Source of the DNA: Limanda limanda
Taxonomy: Eukaryota; Chordata; Actinopteri; Pleuronectiformes; Pleuronectidae
Assembly: GCF_963576545.1 (NCBI RefSeq)
Contig: NC_083642.1
Span: 6,279,274 to 6,343,273 of the forward strand
Direction of reading: 5' to 3'
DNA: 64,000 nucleotides
The position numbers and the translations under genes were made by a program. The notes below the pieces were generated by a model. The model saw only the letters and a program-made list of their open reading frames with translations. It was not told the origin of the DNA and did not search any database. Each line of letters begins with the position of its first letter. The first letter of the stretch is position 1. This document shows, piece by piece, positions 33,001 through 64,000 of this stretch.

Positions 33001-36000
33001 CACTAAATGGTGTGAATTGTACAATAAAAGTAATATCAGATGATTTAATGATAGTATATTGGTATTAAAGTATTTTGAGATCATATTAAATAATTTCAAT
33101 ATGTGACATAGTATATAAATAAATACAGTCAACAGTGAAATACTTAGGCCCGAGTAAATTACATGTGTCTAAACTGGATCTATACACATCTGTCCTTATA
33201 CTGACTGCTGCTGTACACCTGCTTTTATTGTGAAGGTTTGCTACTCTCTGCTCTGCATCCAGGAATAACTCACCCTGAAGTTTAACTCTGCTAATTGCCT
33301 CTTAGTTTTGGAAGGGATCTTAAAGATGGATGGATTGTTTCCAGGGCTTCTCAGTGTAGTGAGCTATATGATCCTATATATAATTCATGAGCAGGCTCAT
33401 TCTGATCCTCCCTGTTTCCGGGACACTTATATCTCTGATTCACACACATCTTTTCCCTCAGCGTCCTTATTTCACTCAGTCGGTTTCCACACAAGCGCTG
33501 CCAGATTTCACATGGATTATTTATACGCTGCTGGTTTGTGTGAGGCCGGTGGCTGCTTCGTTTCTTCTCTCATCATTATACACGTATAGGATCCCTCTTT
33601 GGCCCGGTGTCAAACATGCAGCTCCCCCCCCCCCCCCTGTGCTCTCCTGCCCTATCATGCTATAGTTTGACGTCTGATATGTTATTGCACCCTGTTGCAA
33701 ATTACAGCCCTGTCTGTGACGTCTGTGACACAAGCCTGTGCTGCAATTAACATATAGTCAGTGGGCAAAGGATGGGAACATGGAGAAGTGAACAATTCAT
33801 GTGATTTGACAGCAGGGCCCATTACAGCAGCTAGATTGTACTTATTATTTTATTTTCATCGTGCATTCGTTTTAAAAAAGTGTTGTTCTCTCTCTCATGT
33901 GAAACTTTAATTACAGATCTGTCCCCGGTGCTTTTTGTCCCGTTACACCAAAATAAAACAAACAACAATTAAAGCATGGTGTTGATACTTAAAGAGCTTT
34001 TATTGGATGCATCATTCTCGTCCCCTGTTGAATTATTCATCTGCAGACTGTATTAACGTACATCCTCTGCAGCCGGACCACTGCAAACAGCTTAGTGTAC
34101 CCTGTGCTTTGAATGAGTCACCCCCCCTTGCTGCCTCTGTATCTATATTTATTTCTTGATTCTCATCAAAAGTTGCCTTTGTGCTGTTTCCCCCGGTCTG
34201 CTAGTTTCAATACCTGCCGCGGTGCAGAGGCTCCACCATCATCCCCTGTGTTTGGTTTACATCCACACTCCCTCTTTGATGTCCGTACATTAACATTCAC
34301 CGAAGCATCTCGTCATATCTGTAGAACTTCGGATTCGAGCCTCTGCTGCTTAGACGTGTTTTCACCTCTCTGGGGTATAAAGAGAAAAAAAACATCACCT
34401 CATCACCGTGTTCTTTCCTGACTGAGGTGAAAAAGAACCATTACTGAGAAGCTGGTATAAACCCAGTCCAATGAATCACAATAAGTTTTGAGTTGTAATA
34501 TTATTGTGACTGTATTTTTTGACGTGAAACAGTGAAAGCTTTTGGATGAAATCGGTCGACTGTAATATTCAATAGCCAAGTTTTAAAATGCAGGGGTGTC
34601 AGTATAGAGCACTGCAGTCAGGAGTTCTGTGTCGAAGCTGCAGTTCAGGGTTGTGTGACCCGGGGAATGAAACAATATCTGACTATGGATTCTTTCTCAA
34701 TCCCGTCTCTGTTGAGTCTCTGTATCTGCTCCCTTGTTTCAAAAAGAGCACAATTTAACTTTGATATCCTTAAACATAGAAACCTGAATAATAATGTAAA
34801 TTAATAAAGTATTCATTTATGCTGAGACTGGACTGACTTATTCCGAATTTAGAAGCGTATTTGATTTCAACTTTTCATGTGGAGTCTATTGACAAAGATT
34901 AATTTGATGGACAGTTGCAAAGAAGAGGTGATGTGTGTTTGTTCTCTCCCATAAAACACAGAACACATCAGAAGTAGCCAATGATACTGTATAGCTTTCA
35001 ACTATGAGTAAACTTAAAAACACAATAACACAGTACGACAATACAAAGTGAAGATGTAGACATAGGGAAAAGGACTTAACCAAATATTAACTATCTACAA
35101 AGTTTAAATGCTTTATGATTCTAAATAATGTGAAATAAATCAAAATGCACATTGGATTCTGTGACACATAACACTGCTGTAAAAATTGCGTTGGTATAAT
35201 CGTGAAACTGCTAAATGCCAGAAACTCTCTTTAAATATGTAGAAACATTATTCATGGGTTGTAAGAGTGGATTTCCATAATCACATGTAGCACATAAAGC
35301 GTGTTAAGCTATAGCTTTCTACAACTTACTGCTATTTAGCATGTGCTCATCATGCATAACCAATGGCCTTTGAATATTCATGAATAAACATGAGAAGGTT
35401 ATTCTCGTGTGAGCGTGAAGTCGACGTAAAGGAAGAGCATTATGTGCTGCTTCTCTCTGTAATGACTTCATATCGTTTCATCTCTGCACCACTGAGCTGG
35501 GTGACACATATGGAGAATAGATACAGGTGTGTGGGGACGGGGGGTATTTCTGCAGGGAGAAATGACTGTGGAGGTAACTTTTAATAACCTGCAGATATGG
35601 ATTAGCTCGCCGTGACTCACAGATCGTTCTCTGCGGGGGACTAAGCTCACATTTCCTGACTCCTCCACGCTCCTGCCCTCCATGACGCCTCGGGTCCGGG
35701 TGACACATGCAGAACTTTGTCTCTATTCGTGGAAACACCTGCTGTCTGTCTCCTCTGCACAGGCTCTGACCCCCCCGCTCTCCATCAGGTCTATATCGAG
35801 CTGACGACATGAAGCAGGCGCCACACTTACAATCATTGATTTTGGTTTAATTGAGTCCATTTAAGGCTTGAGTGAACAAGACGTTTTAGTGGAATTAAGT
35901 GTCTTTTTGAAGATTTCCCTCAGTCGATTATACAAAGAATAAAAACACAGCCAGTGGGTCTCGCTTTGCAAACCCAGTGTGGCCGAGATCTTTCATTGTG

Positions 36001-36117
36001 GAGTTTTCAGTGTGGAGTTATAATGTGAAGAATAATAACACCTGGTAGCACATTGTGAGTTGTGTTATTCTTTACATACGGTTACGGTGCTGCTCTCTTT
36101 CCCCAGTTCTATTAGAT

Positions 36118-36440
36118 TACATTAGATTAGATTCAACTTTATTGTCATTACACAGTACAAGTACATATACAACGAAATGCAGTTAGCGTCTAACCAGAAG
36201 TGCAAAAAAAGGCAGTAAAAGTGCAGAGTATTGTGCATATTAAAGTGAAAATGTAAATAAATAAGATCTGTACAGTAGAAATATATATGGAATATTACAG
36301 TATTAACAGGAATTGTAAGATATAAGGACGATGAATACACTATGAGCAGGATAAAAATATAAACATATATAAATATGAATACACTATAGGCGGGGTTATA
36401 CAGTAGTAAAAAAAAAAAAGTAACAGTTCGTGCAAATGTA
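36118..36440 (-). mobile_element. LINE 3'-end fragment, intergenic
   Basis: ATTCAACTTTATTGTCATTACACAG, then ACGAAATGCAGTTAGCGTCTAACC and AGAAGTGCAAA. This is a very frequent fish LINE 3' end read in reverse. The phrase CATATTAAAGTGAAAATG appears twice (36237 and 36511), so a partial tandem copy follows at 36505-36545. Confidence 0.5.
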
Positions 36441-37394
36441 CAAATGTTCCAATGATCAGTGGTTGGAGGAGGGTGTATGGCAGTGTGTGGCAATAAGAAG
36501 TATATGAGTGCATATTAAAGTGAAAATGTAATAAATAAGATCTATCTTACTGTTTTAATAATAAAGTGAATAGAACAAATACATAAGATATCTTAAACAA
36601 AAGGTTAAGAAGAATAACTTCCTTCGTTCCTTCCTTCTCTTGTCAAAGTAAATGATGATCAGCTCATGTGTGATTTGTCAGGAAGGAAGATTTGTTCTGT
36701 AAAGTTTGCACCACAGTGTCCAGGAGAGGGCGCTGTCCCCCAGCATCCTCCTGGGTCCTCACATGGCAGTAACAAGTGCACCCCCCTCATAGACTTCACT
36801 CTTATACACACAACATGAAAATGTCCACCTCCTCCACCGGCGCTCTCTTATTGACCTTTTCAGTGCGAACGTTGCTTGAATTCACAAACAGCTCAAATTG
36901 AATTGGTCCCTACCGCTGTGATGGTTAGTGGAAATAAAAGCCATCAAATGCACCACTTCCTCCACAAAGATCAAAGCAAAGAGATTAAAACCTGCCCTTT
37001 AGCTTTTTGGCATTTCTCCACCCGCCGGGGGATTTAAAGTTGAGAGGTGTCAGGCTGAGTTTGTCTGTGCTGGCGTGGCGTGGCGTGTATTGATCAACTG
37101 GCAGGAAGACAAAGTCCTTCTCAGTCGCAGAGGACCATCCATCACCCGGCTGCCTGGGACACAGCGGACAGATAGCACCGCACCCAGGAGCCATTATACG
37201 TGAAAAAGATCTTTCACTGCAGCAGAGATCAATGAGCAACACGTCCCTGAAAGGCTGTTACACATGATCCGATCATACTGGTCTGAAGAAGACAGACTTT
37301 CAGGATTAATTGATCTCAGGGCCAATCATTTAAAGAAGCACCTCCACTGTTGCTTTATCGGTAACGCCTCGGAAATATCCAAGATGATGCAGGA

Positions 37395-37600
37395 TGAGCT
37401 CATGCCTCCACCAAGGTCCACTTCTGAAACCACATTTTAATTCACTAGATTGAACTTTTCATTTGGATCTGCACCAAATTGCACATACTCATAAATTTGA
37501 AAGCCCTAACCATGTCAGATTCTTTTTACATCAAGACCAATGAATTATTCTCTGAGAAATCAATGAAAATGTTGAAAAACGTTGTATCTGTGTTTAAGAA
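37395..37600 (-). repeat. Dispersed repeat family R1, copy C
   Basis: The reverse complement carries GGTGGAGGC, the ATTCAAT/ATCTAGTGAATT segment, GATCCAAATGAAAAG, and AGAGAATAATTCATTGGTCTTG in the family order. Confidence 0.5.
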
Positions 37601-40600
37601 AGTGAAAAAAGATTGCTGAAAACTTGCATATTGACTTTCCTGTCTCTTGCAGAAAGAAGCTGATATATGTCTGATCCAATAAAAAGAAAGGACACAATGT
37701 GCAGAACTGTTATTTACTCACACTCCAGCAAAGTGGAGAGTTAAGTATGATTGTAAATTATTTGATTTGAGGACGTTGCAACAACAAATCTCCTTTTCTG
37801 CTGCGCCCAACATAATATCCTGTCCCTCTGGCGAGAGGCTATGAAAGGCAGTGTGTTTAGTGTGTGTGTAAGTGTGTGTAAGTGTGTGTGTGTGTGAGGC
37901 TGTGTGCAGCGGCTCCCAGGGGCCCAGGGGGCATGTGACCTCATTGGGAGGAGGACGGTTCATTGGACCCACTCCTCCCAGTCAGACAGTCAACAACTCG
38001 TACTGTAACTTCTCTTCAGGTTTCAGACTGTGTGTGAGTCTCTGCTGCGGAGAACTCCACCATGTGTGCGTCTAAAAGCTCCAGCAGAGGAGGTGAAACC
38101 TGTAAATTCTGCACAGACCTAAGAACGAGTGGAGAGCAAAGCAAATATCATATTAAAGGTCTCCTCAGTTCTCTTGAAGAAACAACAAAGTGAGGTAACA
38201 GGCATCTCTCTGTTCCCTGAGAGGAGCTGGTGATTCCTGTCGCTCCGTCGGCTGCTGGAGTTTGAAAAGTCTGATGAAAATGAAATGCTCTCAGAGATAA
38301 GCCTCAGCTTATTTACCCCCCCAACCCCCAACCCCCAACCCCCCTGCCTCAAAGCACAATTGCCCTTTGAATATTCACCCCCTTCAAATATTTGTATGGT
38401 ACCCCTTCCTGCGCAAACTCCCCCCCCCCCTCCAGACGTATGTGAACCCCTTATTCAGCGGAGTACATGGCAAATATTTACAATGTATACAGCGTCCATA
38501 AGCAGAGTGTTCATGACGGTGCCGTATAAATATTGTGGCGGATTAACCTCGTTCTTTAAGGGGCTGCTCGCTCGCTCCATTTCGACTTTCTCTCTCCGGA
38601 CAAAAACATCCAGTGCTTGGCTCGTTCTCCCCAAATTACATAACTAATAAATCTATTTAATTTATTTGGTTTATATTTAATGCGTGTCTGAAAAATGTGT
38701 GCTTTACTTCAGTTAAACAGAAAATACACTGACTATTCCAATTCGTAATACACAAATTAATTCAGTTTTTTCAAAATAAAGTTATCGATTGCGTAAATAT
38801 AACGTGGTGATTTTAATTTGAACAAACTTAATCCATTAGTCTGTTCCCATTTGTTTAAGTTTAAACTTTCTTTAAAAATTTTGTACAATTTTACAGTATC
38901 ACTATAACTTTATGAATAAAACTGTGTTGAAACAAAATCCCATCGCTAATGAGCCGTTTTCAGAAATGCACCGAACTCCTTAATGTCCTGAGGAGTCACT
39001 GCAAGCGAATTGTTGGTTGATGATGTTTCCAAAGCCTGACGGACGCAGAACTGAAATAAACAAACAGAATATGAAAACTCAAGATGTATAACAGGAGCCG
39101 TACACGTAGAAGATTCAGACGAAGATTTCAACTTGGAAAGACGACATTCCAGAGCTTTAAGACAGACGCTGGCAGAACATTGTTTATTTACTGGATTGGC
39201 TATAGCAAGAAACTGAAGTTGACTCTAAGTTGATAATTTACACACAGGATTTAGGTCTGGGTAATATTCTGCTATTGTCAGGTTGTTTATTAAAAAATAA
39301 ACAATTTTAGTGGAAGAATTCAATAAGGCAGGAAAGTTTTCATCCTAACTGTCCTGTGATGAGTCCTGAAGCCACACACACTTCATTTACTGAAATAACA
39401 ATGAGAGTAAACAGAGAGAATAAAGCTGAATTTATTCATTGTTTTCCGTTTGAATGAAGCTTTTGTTGCAGCAGCGAGTTTCTTCTTTATCCAGAACCTC
39501 ACGTTGCTTCGTGGCAAAGCTGATTTACGATGTTTGTCCGGCTACAAACACATTCAACTCCCTCCTGCTTATCGCAAAATTCAATTTCTTTTCACCAGCA
39601 CTGAAATGATAAATTGTGCCACACCTTCTTAACAAAGGCCTTCACACACGTTGAAGTCCGCTTCGCTTCAGATGGAACGACGCTGATTTATTCTTCGGGG
39701 GGGCAAATTTCCTGCCTCGTGAAAGCAGAGCTGAGGACGAATGAATGATTTCCCCTCAGCAGCGTCGGGAACCTCACGCCCACTCGGCCTCCACTTCCCT
39801 TTCCACAGCATGGAAAGGAAAACTAAATATTGAGTTAAAGGGGCTGAAATCATTCACAGATTCAGGTTCAATTATGACGATTAAACTTTTAAGATTTCGA
39901 CCTCTAATTGTGCTGTTGTTATCCTTTAGCTGTATGTTAAACAGGAGGTGTGAATGAGACACATTTACCTTGAGGAAACAGAAGCGTTTTTGTGTAAAAC
40001 TTTGTTCGTATTGTTTTTTCTTCTTCGTCTGAGCTCGTGTTTTCTTTACGTTGCTGTATCAGTGGTTTCTGGGGGTCTGAGGACGTGGATATCGAGGAGG
40101 GATCTCCATTTCTTTTGTCCCCTTCCTGCCCGTTCACTTCCTTTAAGACAAAAGAGGAGCCACGGTTCCTCAGAGGAGCGGGCGCCGTCCCCGAGGTGAT
40201 ATGATTAAAGGCTTCTTGTCTGGACTGGACCCATTCTAAAGCCTCACACACACCACGGCTGCTTTACTTAATTGAATTGTCAGGAAGGCAGACAGGACCG
40301 AAGGTGGAACCACGACTGATACAACGAATCAATGGAGTGCTGCTTAAATCAAATCTGGCAGCGGCTTTTTGCCAAAGAGCTGAAGAGTTGCTGTTGAGAT
40401 GAAGACAGTGGTTTCTGATTCCAGCCAATTCATATGAATTGATTTATGATGGACAGATATCAAGGGGCGTAACTTTGGGTTGAACGGTGGATGGATGAGG
40501 GTCAAATGGGAAATTATTATTTCTTACTAATGAGTAATTGCTTGATAAACCTTAGAAATAATCACATCATGTGTCATACACACAAAACCAACTAGCCGGT

Positions 40601-40959
40601 AGCCAAAGTAGCCAAAGTTACTCTTTCTTCAGGCAATTTTAATTAAGAAAACTGACCACTATCTTGTTTTATGGTATTATTTGGTATTGTATGGTACATT
40701 ATGGTACAGTATGGTGTTGTATGATTTTGTATGGTATGGTATATTGTAGTTTATAAGCCACATTCTTAGCATGTCCGTGGGTTTTTCGGCAGTTGACCTA
40801 CTTCCACAGGGCTAACATGTGTAATGTTGACTATGTTCACCACGGACAAATGAGATGAACAACAATTCTGATGTTATGACAGTTGAGTCGACCTCATGGT
40901 GGCGTTATCCTGACGTACAATCAGAGTTCCTATCGTAGCTTTATGCTTTCTTCCATCTG

Positions 40960-41230
40960 TCCATCTGGTACTATGAACACGATATCTCAAGAATGCATCG
41001 CAGGAATTTATTTCTTAGCTGCGAACATTCCGTTTGACTCAAGAATGAACTGATTAGAATTCTGAGGTAAATAGGTCAAGGTGACGACCTAGCAAAGGTT
41101 CATAGCCTCTTGAATGCGATTGAATATTCAAATTTTGACGTGCTGTCACTTGAAATCAACTGATCAGATTTCTGTGGTCAAGGGTCAAAGGTCACGCTGA
41201 CCTCATAAGGGTAGTCGACTGAATCTCTGG
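40960..41230 (+). repeat. Repeat-like block carrying nuclear-receptor half-sites
   Basis: Two related sub-blocks each contain 'gatatctcaagaatg' or 'gactcaagaatgaactgat'-type text followed by AGGTCAAGGTGAC (about 41070) or AGGGTCAAAGGTCACGCTGACCT (41181-41203). This looks like a tandem or decayed copy of a fish dispersed repeat. The second sub-block contains a DR1 (41182-41194) and a perfect inverted AGGTCA palindrome with a 3-bp spacer (41189-41203). Confidence 0.5.
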
Positions 41231-42837
41231 TGGTCGGTGGAGGGATTCAAACACAGGGGAGTAATTCTAGTCCAGTCTGGACAGAGTCAGAGACAGACTT
41301 TCCGATCCCCAGAGACCTGGACACCATCAAGGCCCCTGGAACAAATCAACTAAAATGTCCATCAGATCAATAATCAATAGTCTCTATCAGGCAGAGACGT
41401 GTCCGGTCTGATACGTTCCCACACGGCCAAGAGACAAACTGTGGTCCACTACCATCAAAGTCAGCCAAGTCCTGTGGTGCTGTTTTTAGGAGATTGCCGT
41501 CTCCAAGGAGAGCGGTGATGTAATTGTTGAGGGATGATGTAATTGTCTATCAGCATGATTGTGCCTGTTTTGGTCGGGCTCTTTAATTAAGTGGCTGTCT
41601 GCTCGGTTTGCGCGAGCCCGTCGCCGTTAATGTGATGAGGACATCGTTGGCCCATGGGGGGGGGGGGGAAATTATGGTCCTGGCTTGGAAAGGTCTTATT
41701 CATCCAGAAGAGATGAAACGTTATAAAAGTCAAACACCCGTTCCAATCTAATAAGAGAGAAGACGTGGTCCTGCCCAACGCCGGCCGTGACAAGAATTTC
41801 ATCCAACATAGTGCAAGTGCTTTGGAATGTGTCTCAGTGGAGCTGGACCACGAGACGTCTCATTCAGTGGACGCATGAACACCAACAAGCTGCTGAAGGA
41901 GAATCTCAGTGTCCAGACATTAACTCAGTTTAAACAATGCAGCCAACAGCAAGGAAAAACCTTCTTGTGCCATATTCATCTTCCCTTTTTGTCATGTGCA
42001 TGCCGGAGCTGAGGGGAAGAATCATCAGCGACAGATAAGTAACTTGCTCGGGTTAGGGTTAGGAGGTCGACACCTACAGTGTGCAGGAGAAAAGCTGCCC
42101 CCCCCCAGGCAAGGCTCTTCTATTAGGACAGTTTGTGAAGAATGACGACGTGTGATGATGCAGCTTGTTCGACCAGCTGCCTTCCAGGGACACAGAGAGG
42201 GAGAACTCGTGTTGCCAGACTCATTCCAAAGAAAATTCTCTCTGTGTTTTTTTTGCCTTCAGCCATTTAGAATAAAATATTTAAACCATCAACAATTTGC
42301 TGGTGTGACTTTGTGCTTAAAAAAAACACATCTGAGAGAGAAAACAAAATGTCTTTGGCAAAATCGAGATTCAAATCAACAAGAAGATTTTAAATCAACG
42401 TGCTTCGATATTATTATTATTTGAGAAGGTTGCATTTTAAAAAATTGGAAATGAAAGAAAAACACACACATGTTCCCTGTGAACTTGGTGCATGAGAGCG
42501 AGGATCCAGCCTGTATACGTGAGACCACCACACGCCTGGTTCCCTGGCATGGTCAGCAGCCCCCCCTCCCTCTCTTTCCCTTTTCCTCCCTCATCCTCTC
42601 GTCGTTTCCCCCCCACCCACCCACCCACCCCTGTGTTTGTGAAGGAGGCGTGTGAGTCAGGAAGAGGCAGGCTGGGGGAGTGGAGCTCACACACAGCAGG
42701 CAGAGCATACAAACACACACATTGACACACACACACTCTCTCTCTCTCACACACACATGCTCAGTCAGCGTAAGTGACACAAGCGCTGGCTCCATTCAGC
42801 ACTGAGTTGACTGACTCACTCATATCCATTAGCCGGA

Positions 42838-63252
<20,415 letters not shown>

Positions 63253-64000
63253 GTAGGAGGGGAACAAACAACGCCTGGGGGGGGGGTGACTTTACAACTT
63301 GACCCCTGACCTCATCTGATGAACCTCTGTGTGACCTTTCCTTCTGTGATCTTTGTGAGGTGTCTCTGCTCATCTCGTCTCTCCACCTGCTCTCACTCCG
63401 TGTTCTGTACGCTGTGGTTTTTATTCTTGTCTTCTTTTAACTTTTACAGTTAACAGTGCTCAGAGCTCTGCTGATTGTTTTCCTGATTCAATTAAGAGAA
63501 ATCTATTTTTAAAGGGGGAAATTGTCGGCTTTTATGTCAACAGTTCCAAAAGCTTCACAAGTCTGACTCCATCGAGGCAAACACAACGCAGCCTGTCATT
63601 GTTAAATCAAAGGACAAACCTCTCCACCCCCACGATTAATAGGATGTGTCATCGAATTAGAGAAAACGGTACATCAGTGGATATGCAGAGGTTCAATTGT
63701 TCAAGCTGTTTTTATGCCTTCCAAAATAATGAGTCAGTCAAATATAATCAGCCATTTCACAGGCTGTTAATAAGGATAAGCTCAATTTTGCTGATTTAGT
63801 CTCTTGCAAAGTGGATTTTTTTTTAGTTTGCAATTAATTTAATTTTCTTTAATATACTGTATATGGTTCGTTTCATCAGGATGTCATTTGTTCGCCAAAA
63901 AATTATGATTTTTGAGATTCTGAGTATTTATGAATCAGCTTAATCTCTGTTATCTGTCACTTCAGTGGAGATCATATGAGAAAAGACTCAATTGCTTTAA

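Larger units (their letters stand above)
30010..42770. other. Intergenic region between nt5dc2 and the first recognised rap1gap coding exon
   Basis: I see no defensible exon. It contains microsatellites (CA at 32351-32375, TG at 37857-37895), C- or G-runs, LINE tail and R1 repeat copies, and a few unique-looking AT-rich blocks (for example 35335-35400 and 38360-38640) that could be regulatory. The promoter and 5' non-coding exons of rap1gap may lie here. Confidence 0.6.

Noticed and set aside
36985..37242. 85-residue minus-strand frame in the intergenic region
   Set aside because: No recognisable domain, splice signals or matching neighbour exon; likely chance.
39937..40251. 104-residue minus-strand frame in the intergenic region
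   Set aside because: Reads as a mixed sequence but without splice context, family motif or support on either side.

Overview
The window is vertebrate nuclear DNA, most likely from a teleost (ray-finned) fish. The genes are split into many small GT-AG exons. CA/TG, GA/CT and GATA microsatellites are abundant. Several dispersed repeats have the look of fish LINE tails, for example the CTTTATT / ATTAATCCC type and the TGTGGGACTAATAAAGG type. No bacterial-style operon, CRISPR array, rRNA or tRNA gene was seen.

Four genes are supported. (1) apex2, minus strand, positions 8-1740: the first three coding exons of AP endonuclease 2, a DNA-repair nuclease; the rest lies beyond the left edge. (2) A bicaudal-D family dynein adaptor, plus strand, coding 4467-15636 in eight exons (1149 residues), with a GC-rich non-coding first exon ending at 2716. 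It starts head-to-head with apex2, so the two share a promoter region, and that region carries a 121-bp tandem repeat with two ETS-type GGAAGT sites in each full unit. (3) nt5dc2 (or a close paralogue), plus strand, coding 19467-29267 in fourteen exons (584 residues): a HAD-superfamily 5'-nucleotidase-like protein, with a TATA/CCAAT/GC-box promoter and a three-codon upstream ORF. (4) The 5' part of rap1gap, plus strand: three coding exons at 42838-42881, 51773-51808 and 63159-63252, with introns of about 9 and 11 kb; the GoLoco and RapGAP domains should lie to the right of the window.

The stretch 30.0-42.8 kb is intergenic. It holds repeats and possible regulatory sequence but no exon I can defend. 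The rap1gap introns are rich in microsatellites and contain a candidate alternative first exon at 60428-60456 whose reading phase fits the downstream exon.

The genes are unrelated in function (DNA repair, dynein cargo transport, a nucleotidase-like protein, Rap GTPase control). The interest is genomic. From memory of human gene order, APEX2, ALAS2, PFKFB1, GNL3L and FGD1 lie on Xp11, NT5DC2, ALAS1, PFKFB4 and GNL3 lie on 3p21, and BICD1 and BICD2 each sit beside an FGD gene. A bicaudal-D gene beside apex2, with a sequence that mixes BICD1 and BICD2 features, may therefore be a third whole-genome-duplication copy lost in mammals. I found no clear sign of a wholly new biological system. The best leads are this paralogue, the ETS-site repeat array in the shared promoter, phase-compatible alternative ends of the bicd and rap1gap proteins, a repeat-borne perfect estrogen-response-element-like palindrome, and two unexplained open frames at 52.1-53.0 kb.
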